Source: an uncultured Bacteroidales bacterium (lineage in GTDB: Bacteria; Bacteroidota; Bacteroidia; Bacteroidales; Muribaculaceae). Taken from it: a stretch of DNA of 64,000 bases. The translations under genes and the position numbers were made by a program. The notes under the pieces are model-generated. The model was given only the letters and a program-made list of their open reading frames with translations, ran no database searches and was not told where the DNA came from. Each line of letters opens with the position of its first letter. Position 1 is the first letter of the stretch. This document shows positions 35,528 to 44,752 of the stretch, one piece after another. The stretch spans positions 38,046 through 102,045 of the forward strand of contig UQVH01000010.1 of assembly GCA_900544535.1 (NCBI GenBank). The letters run 5' to 3'.

Positions 35528-37204
35528 ATGAAGAAAAACATATTGATCTCAGCTGTCCTCGTGGCCGGAAGCCTCTCACTCGTCTCCTGCGATGACTTCC
35601 TGACAACACAGAACACCACACAGGGCAACGACGAAAGCTTCCTCGACAGCGACGCTTCCGTCCAGGCGACCACATCACCGCTCTACAACTATGTCTGGAA
35701 CAGCTTCAACGACAAGGCTTATTACAGCATGGGCGACGGCCGCTCAAACAACCTGACCGCAAGATGGTCAGACTATATCTTCCCCTACACCAACTTCACC
35801 GAAACAGCCCTCTCGCCCGGTCTTGAAGACTCCTGGAACGCCCTCTACTCCGTAGTGGCACAGTCCAACAACGTCATCAACCGTATTGAAAAGCACAGCG
35901 GCAGCGCCGTCTCGGAAGGAGCCAGGATCCAGGGCATCGCCGAAGCCCGCTTCATGCGCGGTCTGGCTTACTGGTACATCGCATCACTCTGGAACAAGGG
36001 TATCCTCTACACCAACACCACCGAGGCCGCGAACAACACCGTCACTCCGGCCCACCGCATGACCGACGTGATGGAATTTGCGATCCGCGACATGGAATAT
36101 GCCGCAGCCAACCTCTCGGAGACTCAGGCCAATCCCGGACGTGTCACCTGTTACAGCGCTTTCGGTATGCTCTCGCGCTTCTACCTCTCGATGGCCGGTC
36201 TGACCACCGATGGCGAATATGACGGCAACAACATAGCCACCGACTTCGACCGCGGCAGCCGCAACACCTACTATCTCGACCTCGCCAAGAAAGCGGCGCT
36301 CAAGTGCATCGAAGGCCCGTACAGCCTGCTCGACAACTACGGCGATCTCTTTGCAGTGAAAACCTGGAACAACAATGAGGAATCTGTCTTCCAGCTCCAG
36401 TGGCTGTCAGGCGCGACCGACGCAATAGGCTGGGGCGCCAACAACTCCATCTCAGCCTATTTCAGCTGGTCGACCATGGTCGGCGAGACCAACTGGGGCA
36501 ACGCGACCTACGCTTCCTATGACCTCGTGCGCACTTACGACCCGCAGGACCGCATCCGCCGCCACTACTCGATCTGCACCGTCGGCGAGTTCTATCCTGA
36601 CCTCAACACCAAGAACGACGGCTACACCTACAACGAGACCGAATCAGACTACGCAAAGAAGTGCAATGTCAAGAAACACGTCATCGGCAAACTCGACGAC
36701 AACGGACAGAGCTACCAGCAGTCGTCAGGCGTCAACACCTACATGATGCGTCTCGCCGAAGTCTATCTGAACTACACCGAAGCCGCCATGGGCAACAGCG
36801 CCTCGACAAGCGACACCGAATATTTCAACCGTGTCCGCGAACGCGCCGGAATGCCGACGCTCGGCACCGTCAGCTATTCGGATCTGATCTACGAACGCCG
36901 CATCGAATTCGCCTTCGAGGGCCTTTTCTGGTATGACCTTCTGCGCCGCTCCTACTACCAGCAGTCGGAAGTGGTCAACTATCTCAACCATCAGGACCGC
37001 AACGCCTCCTACGAATGGGACGAGAGCGAAGACTGCCAGTATGCCAAGACAGCCGATGCCGACGACGTCTCCACAGCTACCGTCGCACACCTCACCCTCC
37101 CGATTTCCGACGTGGATCGCGGCCGCAATCCGCTTCTGGGCAAAGACCCCGTCGCCTATGAATTCGGTCCGCGCGAAATCAACGTTAACGACCTTTTTAA
37201 ATAA
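35528..37204 (+). CDS. SusD/RagB family outer membrane lipoprotein (xylan locus)
   Basis: 558 residues. The signal peptide ends in the lipobox LVSC (Cys about residue 21) followed by DDF, an acidic surface-export signal common in Bacteroidota. The TPR-rich SusD fold is indicated by NNVINRIE, the EARFMRGLAYWYI helix and the late ERRIEFAFEGLFWYDLLR block, diagnostic of the family. It forms the lid over the SusC barrel and captures glycan at the surface. Confidence 0.95.
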   Translation: MKKNILISAVLVAGSLSLVSCDDFLTTQNTTQGNDESFLDSDASVQATTSPLYNYVWNSFNDKAYYSMGDGRSNNLTARWSDYIFPYTNFTETALSPGLEDSWNALYSVVAQSNNVINRIEKHSGSAVSEGARIQGIAEARFMRGLAYWYIASLWNKGILYTNTTEAANNTVTPAHRMTDVMEFAIRDMEYAAANLSETQANPGRVTCYSAFGMLSRFYLSMAGLTTDGEYDGNNIATDFDRGSRNTYYLDLAKKAALKCIEGPYSLLDNYGDLFAVKTWNNNEESVFQLQWLSGATDAIGWGANNSISAYFSWSTMVGETNWGNATYASYDLVRTYDPQDRIRRHYSICTVGEFYPDLNTKNDGYTYNETESDYAKKCNVKKHVIGKLDDNGQSYQQSSGVNTYMMRLAEVYLNYTEAAMGNSASTSDTEYFNRVRERAGMPTLGTVSYSDLIYERRIEFAFEGLFWYDLLRRSYYQQSEVVNYLNHQDRNASYEWDESEDCQYAKTADADDVSTATVAHLTLPISDVDRGRNPLLGKDPVAYEFGPREINVNDLFK

Positions 37205-37213
37205 CACGACTCC

Positions 37214-38689
37214 ATGAAAAGTTTAAAATATATCTGGCTCACCGCCATAGTCCTCATGTCGGCAGGCTTCTCCTCCTGCAACGATGACGACGAATATTTC
37301 GACGACAAATATCAGGGCCGCAAGATCGTTGTGGAGAAAGTCTACCTTGAAGATGTCAAGTCATCCGTCCCCGACCGCGAAGTCAGCTTCGCGCGCCTCG
37401 GCCAGATGATCCGACTCGAAGGCCAGGGCTTCATGGGCATGAAGAAAGTCTACATCAACGGCTACGAAACCTACTTCAACCGCGCCTACGTCTCCGACAA
37501 GTCCATGCTCATCACCCTCAACAGCAAGACCCCGATCACCGAAGCCGACGAGGCTGTCCGCAACACCATCCGTCTGGTCAAGAACGACACCGAGACCGTC
37601 TACGAATTCGAGGTGCGCGCCGCCTTCCCCTCGATCACCTCTGTCAGCAACACCCTCCCCTCTGCCGGACAGAAAGTGACCGTCTACGGCTCCTCGCTCC
37701 ATGAGACAAGCCTCATCACCCTCCCCGGCGGCGTCCAGGTGACTGAAGACATCGAAAATGATCCCAAAGGCGAGTGGTATTCGTTCGTGATGCCCTCAGG
37801 CGTCACCGAAGCCGGCTGCATCCAGTCGGACGGTGCCAACGGCAAAGCTCAGTCGCCCGACTACTTCAACAACCGCAACTGTATGATCCTCGACTTCGAC
37901 GGCAACGGCGTACAGGGCTTCTGGGGTTCATCAAACAAAGATGACGACGGCAACATCAAGCCCGGAGTCTCGATGATCTACGACACCGACCTTGTAGACG
38001 ATCCCTTAGGCACAGGCTACGGCAAAGTCTGCCAGATCATCCCGCAGCGACTGCTCAACGAAGGCGGCATCTCCTCGGCCAAGCCCCGCGCCACCGAGGT
38101 CTGGACCACCGGCAACAAGCACGAGACCGAAGACTGGACCCGCATGACACCGTTCATCCCCGCCGAGACACCTCTGACCGACGTGGCTCTCCAGTTCGAG
38201 GTCTATATTCCCAACCCCTGGGCGGCTACCGGACAGATCGTCATCACACTGGTCAACAACGTCACCTTCTCAGGCTACAACGGCGACGAGCGCAACTCCA
38301 ACACCTACTTCTTCATCCCGTGGCTCACAACCGACGAGGCCGGCGTACCCGTAAGCACTCCGTTCTTTACCAAAGGATGGACCACCGTCACCATTCCTCT
38401 GTCAGAGTTCAACAACTACAAGAAGATTCTTGAGGACAAAGAAGCCGTGGCCCCAACCTTCGCCGACGTGATCAACCTGCGCAACGAAGCCTCTAACCAG
38501 CAGTTCGGCATGAGCTTTGTCAACTCCGACATCGAAGTCAGCTACAAGAACGACAAGGGCAAGGATGCAGTGGCCAAATTCCCGTCGGCTCTCTCGACCC
38601 AGGAAATCTATTTGGACAACTGGCGCATAGTCCCCTACAAGCTTGTCACCATCTCCGACTATCCCGAAGATGACGAAACAGAAGAATAA
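37214..38689 (+). CDS. Surface glycan-binding protein with TIG-like domains (SusE/SGBP position)
   Basis: 491 residues. Lipobox FSSC (Cys about residue 20) with the acidic export signal NDDDEYFDD. Two TIG-like beta domains follow (GQMIRLEGQGFMGMKKVYINGY; SAGQKVTVYGSSLHE), then a larger C-terminal domain starting near MILDFDGNGVQG that resembles the glycan-binding domain of SGBP-B proteins from xylan and xyloglucan loci. The place third after susC-susD is the standard one for such proteins. It has no catalytic motif I can see; the role is to hold xylan at the cell surface. Confidence 0.83.
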   Translation: MKSLKYIWLTAIVLMSAGFSSCNDDDEYFDDKYQGRKIVVEKVYLEDVKSSVPDREVSFARLGQMIRLEGQGFMGMKKVYINGYETYFNRAYVSDKSMLITLNSKTPITEADEAVRNTIRLVKNDTETVYEFEVRAAFPSITSVSNTLPSAGQKVTVYGSSLHETSLITLPGGVQVTEDIENDPKGEWYSFVMPSGVTEAGCIQSDGANGKAQSPDYFNNRNCMILDFDGNGVQGFWGSSNKDDDGNIKPGVSMIYDTDLVDDPLGTGYGKVCQIIPQRLLNEGGISSAKPRATEVWTTGNKHETEDWTRMTPFIPAETPLTDVALQFEVYIPNPWAATGQIVITLVNNVTFSGYNGDERNSNTYFFIPWLTTDEAGVPVSTPFFTKGWTTVTIPLSEFNNYKKILEDKEAVAPTFADVINLRNEASNQQFGMSFVNSDIEVSYKNDKGKDAVAKFPSALSTQEIYLDNWRIVPYKLVTISDYPEDDETEE

Positions 38690-38707
38690 TCTTAAGAGAC
38701 CAACATT

Positions 38708-41098
38708 ATGAAACGCAATAAAATCACATATTCCGCCGCAACCCTCGCCCTTGCGCTCCTCGCCACCGGCTGTGACGAGCAGATCATGGAGTGGCGTCCC
38801 GGCGATCCGACGGTGGAAATCTCGGAAATTCCTCTCCAGCTCCAGGAGCAGATCGGACTCTACAAGCCGATCAAAGATTACGTTGCCCAGTATCAGCCGC
38901 ACCTCAACTTAGCCGTCGGCATGGGCGCTGACCTCTATCTCAGCGATCCCGACTACAAGGCAACCGTAGACGCCAACTTCACGGGTATCACTTTGGGCAA
39001 CGCCATGAAGATGGGAGTGCTGATGAAATCGAACGGCACCCTCGACTTCACGACCGTCGACGCCGTGCTCGCATCCCTCCCGCAGGGCATGAAAGTCTAC
39101 GGCCACAACCTGCTCTGGCACACGCAGCAACAGCAGGCCTATCTCAAGTCGCTCATCGCTCCCGAAGCGCAGTTCCCCTCTACCGGAGGACTTGTCATCG
39201 AAAACGTAATCACCAACACCGGTTTCGAGACAGGGACGAAAGACGGATGGATGGGTGACTGGGGCCACTATACAATGAGCGTTGTTTCCCCCGGACACGA
39301 ATCGGACTACTCCCTGCGTCTGGAATGCGATGACAAAACGTCCACCAACTATGACTGCCAGCTCTGGTGGGAACACAAACTCGAAGTAGGCAAGACCTAT
39401 GCCTACCGTTTCTGGGCCAAATCGCCCGACAATATCGATGTACAGGTTGTCGGCCAAAACTCCACCTCCTACGACGGCATCTACAAGGACTCCTACACCA
39501 TCGGCAATGACTGGATGCTTTGCGAGGGCTCGTTTGAGTTCAATCCCGACTCCGATCCCGGCATCAACCGCATCGGTCTGCAGTTCGGCAATTTCAAAAA
39601 TGCCGTGCTCTATATCGACGATTTTGAATTCGGTGAAAAACTCGAAGCTCCGGCAGGGCTCTGCCCCAACGGCAACTTCTCCGACGGAATGACCGGCTGG
39701 ACAGTCAATAACGCCGGCGCCGGTGTCAACGTCGTGGAGATGTCAGGCACACCTTCAGGCAACAAGAACGTGATGAAGCTTACCTCAAGCTCCGAATCCA
39801 AAGAGGCCTACAATCTTCAGGTGTTCGGTCCCGACATGCCCACTCTCCCCGGCTCGAAAGTAGAGATCTCGTTCTACGTCAAGTCGGAGGGCGCAGGCAA
39901 AGGCCGTCTCACCTTCAAGGGCACGACCAACGAATGGCCCTGGATCAACTGGACCGGACAGCAGTCAAGCTGGACAGAAGCTTTCGAGACCTCGTCATCC
40001 TGGACCCAGATTAAGTTTGTGATGCAGAATTACAGCTTCGACTTCGCCGACGGCGAACCTGTATGGCACTTCAACCTTGAGTTCGGCTACATTCCGGACA
40101 TGACATATTATATTGACAATATCGTCGTCACAGAGGTAACGGAAGAAGCTTCCGCAGCATCTTCGCGTGCACGTGTAAGCCGTGCCGGAGGCATCACCTA
40201 CAAGCTCAAGAGCGCCGAAGAGAAGAAAACCATCCTCCTTGACGCCATGGAAAAATGGATTAAGGAAGTGATGACCCACATGGGCGACCGCGTGGACGCA
40301 TGGGACGTGATCAACGAACCGATCGCCGACGGCTACAACAAGTGGCGCGGCATTGACAACGTGTTCGGCAGCAACGCCAACGACGGCACTCCCGACGCGG
40401 CTCCGACCGAAAGCGAGGACGCAGGTCTGAGTCTCAACTGGGCCAACGACGTGGGCAACCAGCACTGGTACTGGGGCTATTACCTCGGCAAAGACTATGC
40501 TGTCAAGGCATTTGAATTCGCCCGCAAATATGCCCCCAACCCTGACGTGAAACTCTTCGTCAACGACTACAATCTTGAAGTCAGTCCCTCGAAACTCGAT
40601 GCCCTGATCGACTTTGTCAACTACATCGACAACAACGGTGCCAAGGTGGACGGTATCGGCACTCAGATGCACGTCAACGTCAACATCTCCAAGGAACAGG
40701 TCGACGAGATGTTCCAGAAGCTCGCCGCGACCGGCAAGCTCATCCGCATCACGGAGCTCGACGTTGCGTTCGGTGTGGAGGAAGGCAAAGAAATCACACC
40801 CTCAGCCGCCCAGCTCATCCAGCAGGGCGAGACCTATAAGATGATTCTGTCGTCTTATCTGACCAACATTCCGCAGGCCCAGCAGTCAGCGATTACCATC
40901 TGGTCGCTGTCTGACAGCAAAAAGGAGCACGAGCACTGGATCAAAGGCGACGCTCCCAACATCTTCGACGGAAAATACCAGCGCAAGGTGGCCTACAAAG
41001 GTGTCTGCGACGCTCTTGCCGGATTTGACCTCGGCGCAGAGTTCTCAGGCGAATCCTGGAAAGATCTCTATCAGAAAGAGGAGGGCGCAGAGGAATAA
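38708..41098 (+). CDS. GH10 endo-1,4-beta-xylanase lipoprotein with inserted carbohydrate-binding modules
   Basis: 796 residues. Lipobox LATGC (Cys about 22) and acidic residues after it suggest surface display. The GH10 barrel begins near residue 55 and reaches GHNLLWHTQ (~132), is interrupted by ~330 residues forming two beta-sandwich modules of the CBM4/CBM22 kind (each opening with a NTGFETG or NGNFSDG motif), and resumes near 495. Catalytic acid/base Glu537 is in WDVINEP and nucleophile Glu683 in RITELDVAFG. The same insertion is known in surface xylanases of Bacteroides and Prevotella. It makes the first cuts on xylan outside the cell. Last gene of the first unit. Confidence 0.93.
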   Translation: MKRNKITYSAATLALALLATGCDEQIMEWRPGDPTVEISEIPLQLQEQIGLYKPIKDYVAQYQPHLNLAVGMGADLYLSDPDYKATVDANFTGITLGNAMKMGVLMKSNGTLDFTTVDAVLASLPQGMKVYGHNLLWHTQQQQAYLKSLIAPEAQFPSTGGLVIENVITNTGFETGTKDGWMGDWGHYTMSVVSPGHESDYSLRLECDDKTSTNYDCQLWWEHKLEVGKTYAYRFWAKSPDNIDVQVVGQNSTSYDGIYKDSYTIGNDWMLCEGSFEFNPDSDPGINRIGLQFGNFKNAVLYIDDFEFGEKLEAPAGLCPNGNFSDGMTGWTVNNAGAGVNVVEMSGTPSGNKNVMKLTSSSESKEAYNLQVFGPDMPTLPGSKVEISFYVKSEGAGKGRLTFKGTTNEWPWINWTGQQSSWTEAFETSSSWTQIKFVMQNYSFDFADGEPVWHFNLEFGYIPDMTYYIDNIVVTEVTEEASAASSRARVSRAGGITYKLKSAEEKKTILLDAMEKWIKEVMTHMGDRVDAWDVINEPIADGYNKWRGIDNVFGSNANDGTPDAAPTESEDAGLSLNWANDVGNQHWYWGYYLGKDYAVKAFEFARKYAPNPDVKLFVNDYNLEVSPSKLDALIDFVNYIDNNGAKVDGIGTQMHVNVNISKEQVDEMFQKLAATGKLIRITELDVAFGVEEGKEITPSAAQLIQQGETYKMILSSYLTNIPQAQQSAITIWSLSDSKKEHEHWIKGDAPNIFDGKYQRKVAYKGVCDALAGFDLGAEFSGESWKDLYQKEEGAEE

Positions 41099-41128
41099 CC
41101 CTCCCGCCGTACTCTGATCCATAACACA

Positions 41129-41174
41129 CTCCCGCAGCCGATGGCCAGGCTATTGACCCGGCTGCGGGAGTTTT
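41129..41174 (+). terminator. Intrinsic terminator inside the xylan locus
   Basis: Perfect 12-bp stem CTCCCGCAGCCG (41129-41140) with CGGCTGCGGGAG (41159-41170), then TTTT. It separates the susCD-SGBP-GH10 unit from the downstream enzymes. Confidence 0.9.
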
Positions 41175-41184
41175 CTAAAAACAA

Positions 41185-41220
41185 GTCGTTCAAAAACAAC
41201 GTCTGAACGGTCGTTCAAAA
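41185..41220. promoter_or_regulatory. Candidate operator: repeated GTCGTTCAAAA
   Basis: Two direct copies of GTCGTTCAAAA (41185-41195 and 41210-41220), 25 bp apart, plus inverted pieces (CGTTCA against TGAACG; GTTC-AAAA-GAAC). They lie between the internal terminator and the second enzyme unit, where no TAnnTTTG promoter is visible. They could be a regulator binding site; the regulator is unknown. Confidence 0.45.
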
Positions 41221-41262
41221 GAACGATTTCTCAAACCAATCCACCGCTCCCACAGACCAATC

Positions 41263-42975
41263 ATGAAACGGACAGCGTCTTTCATCACCCTCATGCTGCT
41301 TGTATGTGCCGGGCTGACGGCCCGCAACGAATCGCGCCTTGAACGGCAGGGCACGGCGACGCGGCTCACAGTCGACGGCAAGCCTTTCATCATCATCGGC
41401 GGCGAGACCGGCAACTCGATGGCCTCATGTCCCGCGGATGTGGCCGAATGTCTTGCAACGGCCGACAGCCACGGCTACAATACTGTGCTTTTCCCGGTGG
41501 CCTGGGAACTGATCGAGCCGCAAAAAGGGATGTTTGACTTCACAAGCGTCGACGACATAATCCGCCAGGCCGGAGAACGCGGTCTGAAAGTAGGGCTTCT
41601 GTGGTTCGGCGCCTGGAAAAACTCCATGAGCTGCTACGCGCCCTCATGGTTCAAAAGCGACAGCAAAACCTATCCGCGGGCCCGCACACGCGCGGGCAAA
41701 CCGCTTGAAATCGCCTCGGCATTCTCCGACAAGGTGTTCGAGGCCGACGCGGAAGCTTTCACGAAACTTCTGCGCCACATCGCCGACACCGACACGGCCG
41801 GAACGGTGATAATACTCCAGATTGAAAACGAAATCGGGATGCTCGAAGACGCCCGCGATCACTCGCCGCTGGCCGAAAAGGCCTACCGGGAGGGAGTACC
41901 CGCGGCACTCATGGACCATCTCGCAAAAAACAAGAAATCACTTCACCCGCAGCTCCTTGAAAAGTGGCGGGGCGCGGGCATGAAGCAAAAGGGAAGCTGG
42001 GGCGAAGTCTTCGGCGACGACATCTATACCGACGAAATCTTCATGGCCTGGAACTACGGGCGCTATGTGGAGGGTCTGGCACAGATAGCCCGCGGCATCT
42101 TCCCGACAATGCCACTCTACGTCAACGCGGCCATGAACTCGCGCGGCCGCAAACCCGGCGAGTATCCCTCGGCCGGACCGCTCGCACACCTCAAGGACAT
42201 CTGGCATGCGGGGGCGCCGACTGTCGACATACTTGCCCCAGATCTCTATGATTCGGGCTTCACGGATTGGGTCAGAGCCTACGCGCTCCCTGACAATCCG
42301 CTATTCATCCCCGAAATCAAATGCGGAAGTGCCAACGCCGCGCAGGCGTTCTATGCCGTCGGCGAACACAATGCCGTAGGTCTGTGCCCCTTTGCATTCA
42401 ACGGCCGCACTGACAGACGCGAGACCGCATATCAGGCCGGCGGCAACGCCGCACTGCGCTCACTCACTCCGCTGATTGCCGCACACACGGGAAAAGGTGA
42501 GACCAACGGTTTCTATTTCGACGCCGACACGACGGAACGCGTCATCAGCCGCGACGGGCTGAAAATCACCGGGCGCCACTATTTCACCCTCCCCTGGGAC
42601 CCGCGGGCGACCGACGGCTCCGTATGGCCCGCGACCGGCGGCCTTATTATAAAGGTGGCGCCGATGGAATATATCGTCGCGGGTTCGGGCATGGTACTGA
42701 CATTCGACCCCGCCGGAGCGGCTGAAAGCGCTGCGAAAAAGCTCGGCGAGGACGGTTTTCTCGCAGCCGGGAGCGACCGCGGCAATGCCGTCGAGAGCAA
42801 ATGGCGCGGAAAGCGTGTCGGTCTGGCGTCGGTCGAGGAAATAGCCGTCGGCCCGGACGGTTCGCAGCGGCGCCTGCGCACATTCAACGGCGACGAGACA
42901 CATCAGGGACGCCACGTCAGAATAGGCGTGGACGATTTCAAAATTCTCCGCGTAAGGCTGTATGAATATGAATGA
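41263..42975 (+). CDS. GH35-like (clan GH-A, DUF5597-type) glycoside hydrolase
   Basis: 570 residues with signal peptide (MKRTASFITLMLLVCAGLTA) and no lipobox, so probably periplasmic. The N-terminal barrel resembles beta-galactosidase family enzymes: LTVDGKPFIIIGGETGNS, VAWELIEPQKGMFDF, acid/base Glu in LQIENEIG and a candidate nucleophile Glu in FIPEIKCG. The C-terminal beta domain matches the layout of DUF5597 proteins. Given the xylan setting it may remove a galactosyl or related side chain, but substrate is uncertain. First gene of the second unit. Confidence 0.78.
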   Translation: MKRTASFITLMLLVCAGLTARNESRLERQGTATRLTVDGKPFIIIGGETGNSMASCPADVAECLATADSHGYNTVLFPVAWELIEPQKGMFDFTSVDDIIRQAGERGLKVGLLWFGAWKNSMSCYAPSWFKSDSKTYPRARTRAGKPLEIASAFSDKVFEADAEAFTKLLRHIADTDTAGTVIILQIENEIGMLEDARDHSPLAEKAYREGVPAALMDHLAKNKKSLHPQLLEKWRGAGMKQKGSWGEVFGDDIYTDEIFMAWNYGRYVEGLAQIARGIFPTMPLYVNAAMNSRGRKPGEYPSAGPLAHLKDIWHAGAPTVDILAPDLYDSGFTDWVRAYALPDNPLFIPEIKCGSANAAQAFYAVGEHNAVGLCPFAFNGRTDRRETAYQAGGNAALRSLTPLIAAHTGKGETNGFYFDADTTERVISRDGLKITGRHYFTLPWDPRATDGSVWPATGGLIIKVAPMEYIVAGSGMVLTFDPAGAAESAAKKLGEDGFLAAGSDRGNAVESKWRGKRVGLASVEEIAVGPDGSQRRLRTFNGDETHQGRHVRIGVDDFKILRVRLYEYE

Positions 42976-43082
42976 CTCCGGCCCGATGTTACATTTCAAT
43001 ACAAATATGCAACACTGACAGAAGCGCGGACGGAAATAAAGACGTAACTTCGCGGACAGACAATGTGAAAAAGGACAGAACA

Positions 43083-44744
43083 ATGAAAATAAACAGACCA
43101 ATCAGTATCTTCGCGGCGATAACGCTCGGTCTGACGGCTGCAAACGCCGAAGTCAGACTGCCGCAGATCATATCGGACGGCATGGTGGTGCAGCGCGACA
43201 GACCGCTGACCCTCTGGGGCACCGCCGATCCGGGCGAGAGCGTGACCGTAAAGGTCGCGAAAGGGAAAAGCGCCACCGTCACGGCCGATGCCGACGGCAA
43301 GTGGCGCGCAGAGTTTCCTGCGCTCAGGACGGGCAAGACATACACTATCACCGTCGGAGACCGGACCATCGGCAACGTGGCCGTCGGCGATGTGCTCCTC
43401 TGCTCCGGACAGTCAAACATGGAGTTGCCGGTGAGCCGCGTGACCGACATGTTTGCCGACGAGATCGCGCAGTACAGCAATCCCGACATACGCCAGTTTC
43501 TCGTGCCGAAAGAGTTCGACTTCGACCGTGAGCGCAGCGATGTCAGCCCGACAAAATGGAAATCTGTCGATGATGACGCCATGAGTTTCTCGGCCCTCGC
43601 CTACTTCACAGCCAAAGCGCTCAACGAGCAGACCGGACTTCCGGTTGGCATCATCAACGCCTCGTGGGGCGGCACTCCGGTAGAATCGTGGATTTCGGAA
43701 ACCGCCCTGGCCGACTATCCGTATTATATAAATCAGAAAGCCATCTACAACTCCGAGGCCTACCGCAATGCCATCAAAGAGCAGGAGGGGCGCAACTATC
43801 AGGCCTGGAACTCCGTCATCGACGCGGCCGACGCGGGCCTGAACGGTGCGACAAAATACTACTCGCCCGCGCTCGACGATAGCGGCTGGGAGGAAGTCGA
43901 CCTCCTTTCGACCTCATGGGCCACCGACGGAATGAACCCGAAAAACGGCTCGCACTGGTTCCGCAGGACGGTCGACATCGACGCCGCACATGCCGGACAG
44001 CCGGCCACTCTGCGTCTCGGCTGCGTGGTCGACGCCGATTCGGTCTGGGTCAACGGGCGCCAGGTGGGTTTCACCTCCTATCAGTATCCCCCGCGCATCT
44101 ATCCGATACCCGCAGGACTGCTGAAAGAGGGTAAGAACACCGTCACCGTGCGTCTGATTTCGCAGAACGGCACTCCGCATTTTGTAGCCGAGAAACCTTA
44201 CAAGATCATCTTCGGCGAGCGTCCCTACGCCCGCTACGGCGAGAAATATCCCGATGAAATTTCGCTCGAAGGAACCTGGCGCTACCGTCAGGGCGCACCG
44301 ATGCCGTCGGGACCGGCGATGATGTTCTACTGCTACATGCCCGCGGTGCTCTACAACGGCATGATCTCGCCCGTGATCGGTTATCCTGTAAGCGGAGCCG
44401 TGTGGTATCAGGGCGAATCGAATGTCGGGCGCAGCAACCAGTACCCCGCGCTGCTCAAGACCATGATGGCCGACTGGCGCAAGGCTTCGGGCGACGCAGA
44501 CATGCCATTCTATATCGTCGAGCTCGCCGACTTCCTCCACAAGGACGACCGCAGAGAGCGCGCCGCATGGCAGACAATGCGTGAGCGCCAGGCCCAGGCC
44601 GCTGAAGAAACTCCGGGAGCCGTGCTGGTAAGAAACTCCGACCTCGGCGAGTGGAACGACATCCATCCTTTGGATAAAAAGACCCTCGGCCGACGGGTAG
44701 CCGAAAAAATCCTCTCAGACAAACAGACTCATTCAGCCAAATAA
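43083..44744 (+). CDS. SGNH-family carbohydrate acetylesterase (sialate O-acetylesterase-like)
   Basis: 553 residues from ATG 43083, which begins a clean signal peptide ending ANA. An upstream in-frame ATG at 42972 overlaps the preceding stop but would bury that signal. The SGNH hydrolase core is split: block I GQSNMELP (catalytic Ser, ~119), VWYQGESNVGRS and a late DIHPLDKKTLGRR (catalytic Asp/His). A jelly-roll domain (~300-380, WFRRTVDIDAAHAG...) is inserted between. Within a xylan locus the likely job is removal of acetyl groups from xylan oligosaccharides, despite the sialate name of the family. Confidence 0.85.
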   Translation: MKINRPISIFAAITLGLTAANAEVRLPQIISDGMVVQRDRPLTLWGTADPGESVTVKVAKGKSATVTADADGKWRAEFPALRTGKTYTITVGDRTIGNVAVGDVLLCSGQSNMELPVSRVTDMFADEIAQYSNPDIRQFLVPKEFDFDRERSDVSPTKWKSVDDDAMSFSALAYFTAKALNEQTGLPVGIINASWGGTPVESWISETALADYPYYINQKAIYNSEAYRNAIKEQEGRNYQAWNSVIDAADAGLNGATKYYSPALDDSGWEEVDLLSTSWATDGMNPKNGSHWFRRTVDIDAAHAGQPATLRLGCVVDADSVWVNGRQVGFTSYQYPPRIYPIPAGLLKEGKNTVTVRLISQNGTPHFVAEKPYKIIFGERPYARYGEKYPDEISLEGTWRYRQGAPMPSGPAMMFYCYMPAVLYNGMISPVIGYPVSGAVWYQGESNVGRSNQYPALLKTMMADWRKASGDADMPFYIVELADFLHKDDRRERAAWQTMRERQAQAAEETPGAVLVRNSDLGEWNDIHPLDKKTLGRRVAEKILSDKQTHSAK

Positions 44745-44752
44745 ATCCCCTC

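Noticed and set aside
42972..43082. ATG overlapping the stop of the GH35-like gene as start of the esterase.
   Set aside because: It would place 37 polar residues before a clear signal peptide; ATG 43083 gives the normal secreted form.
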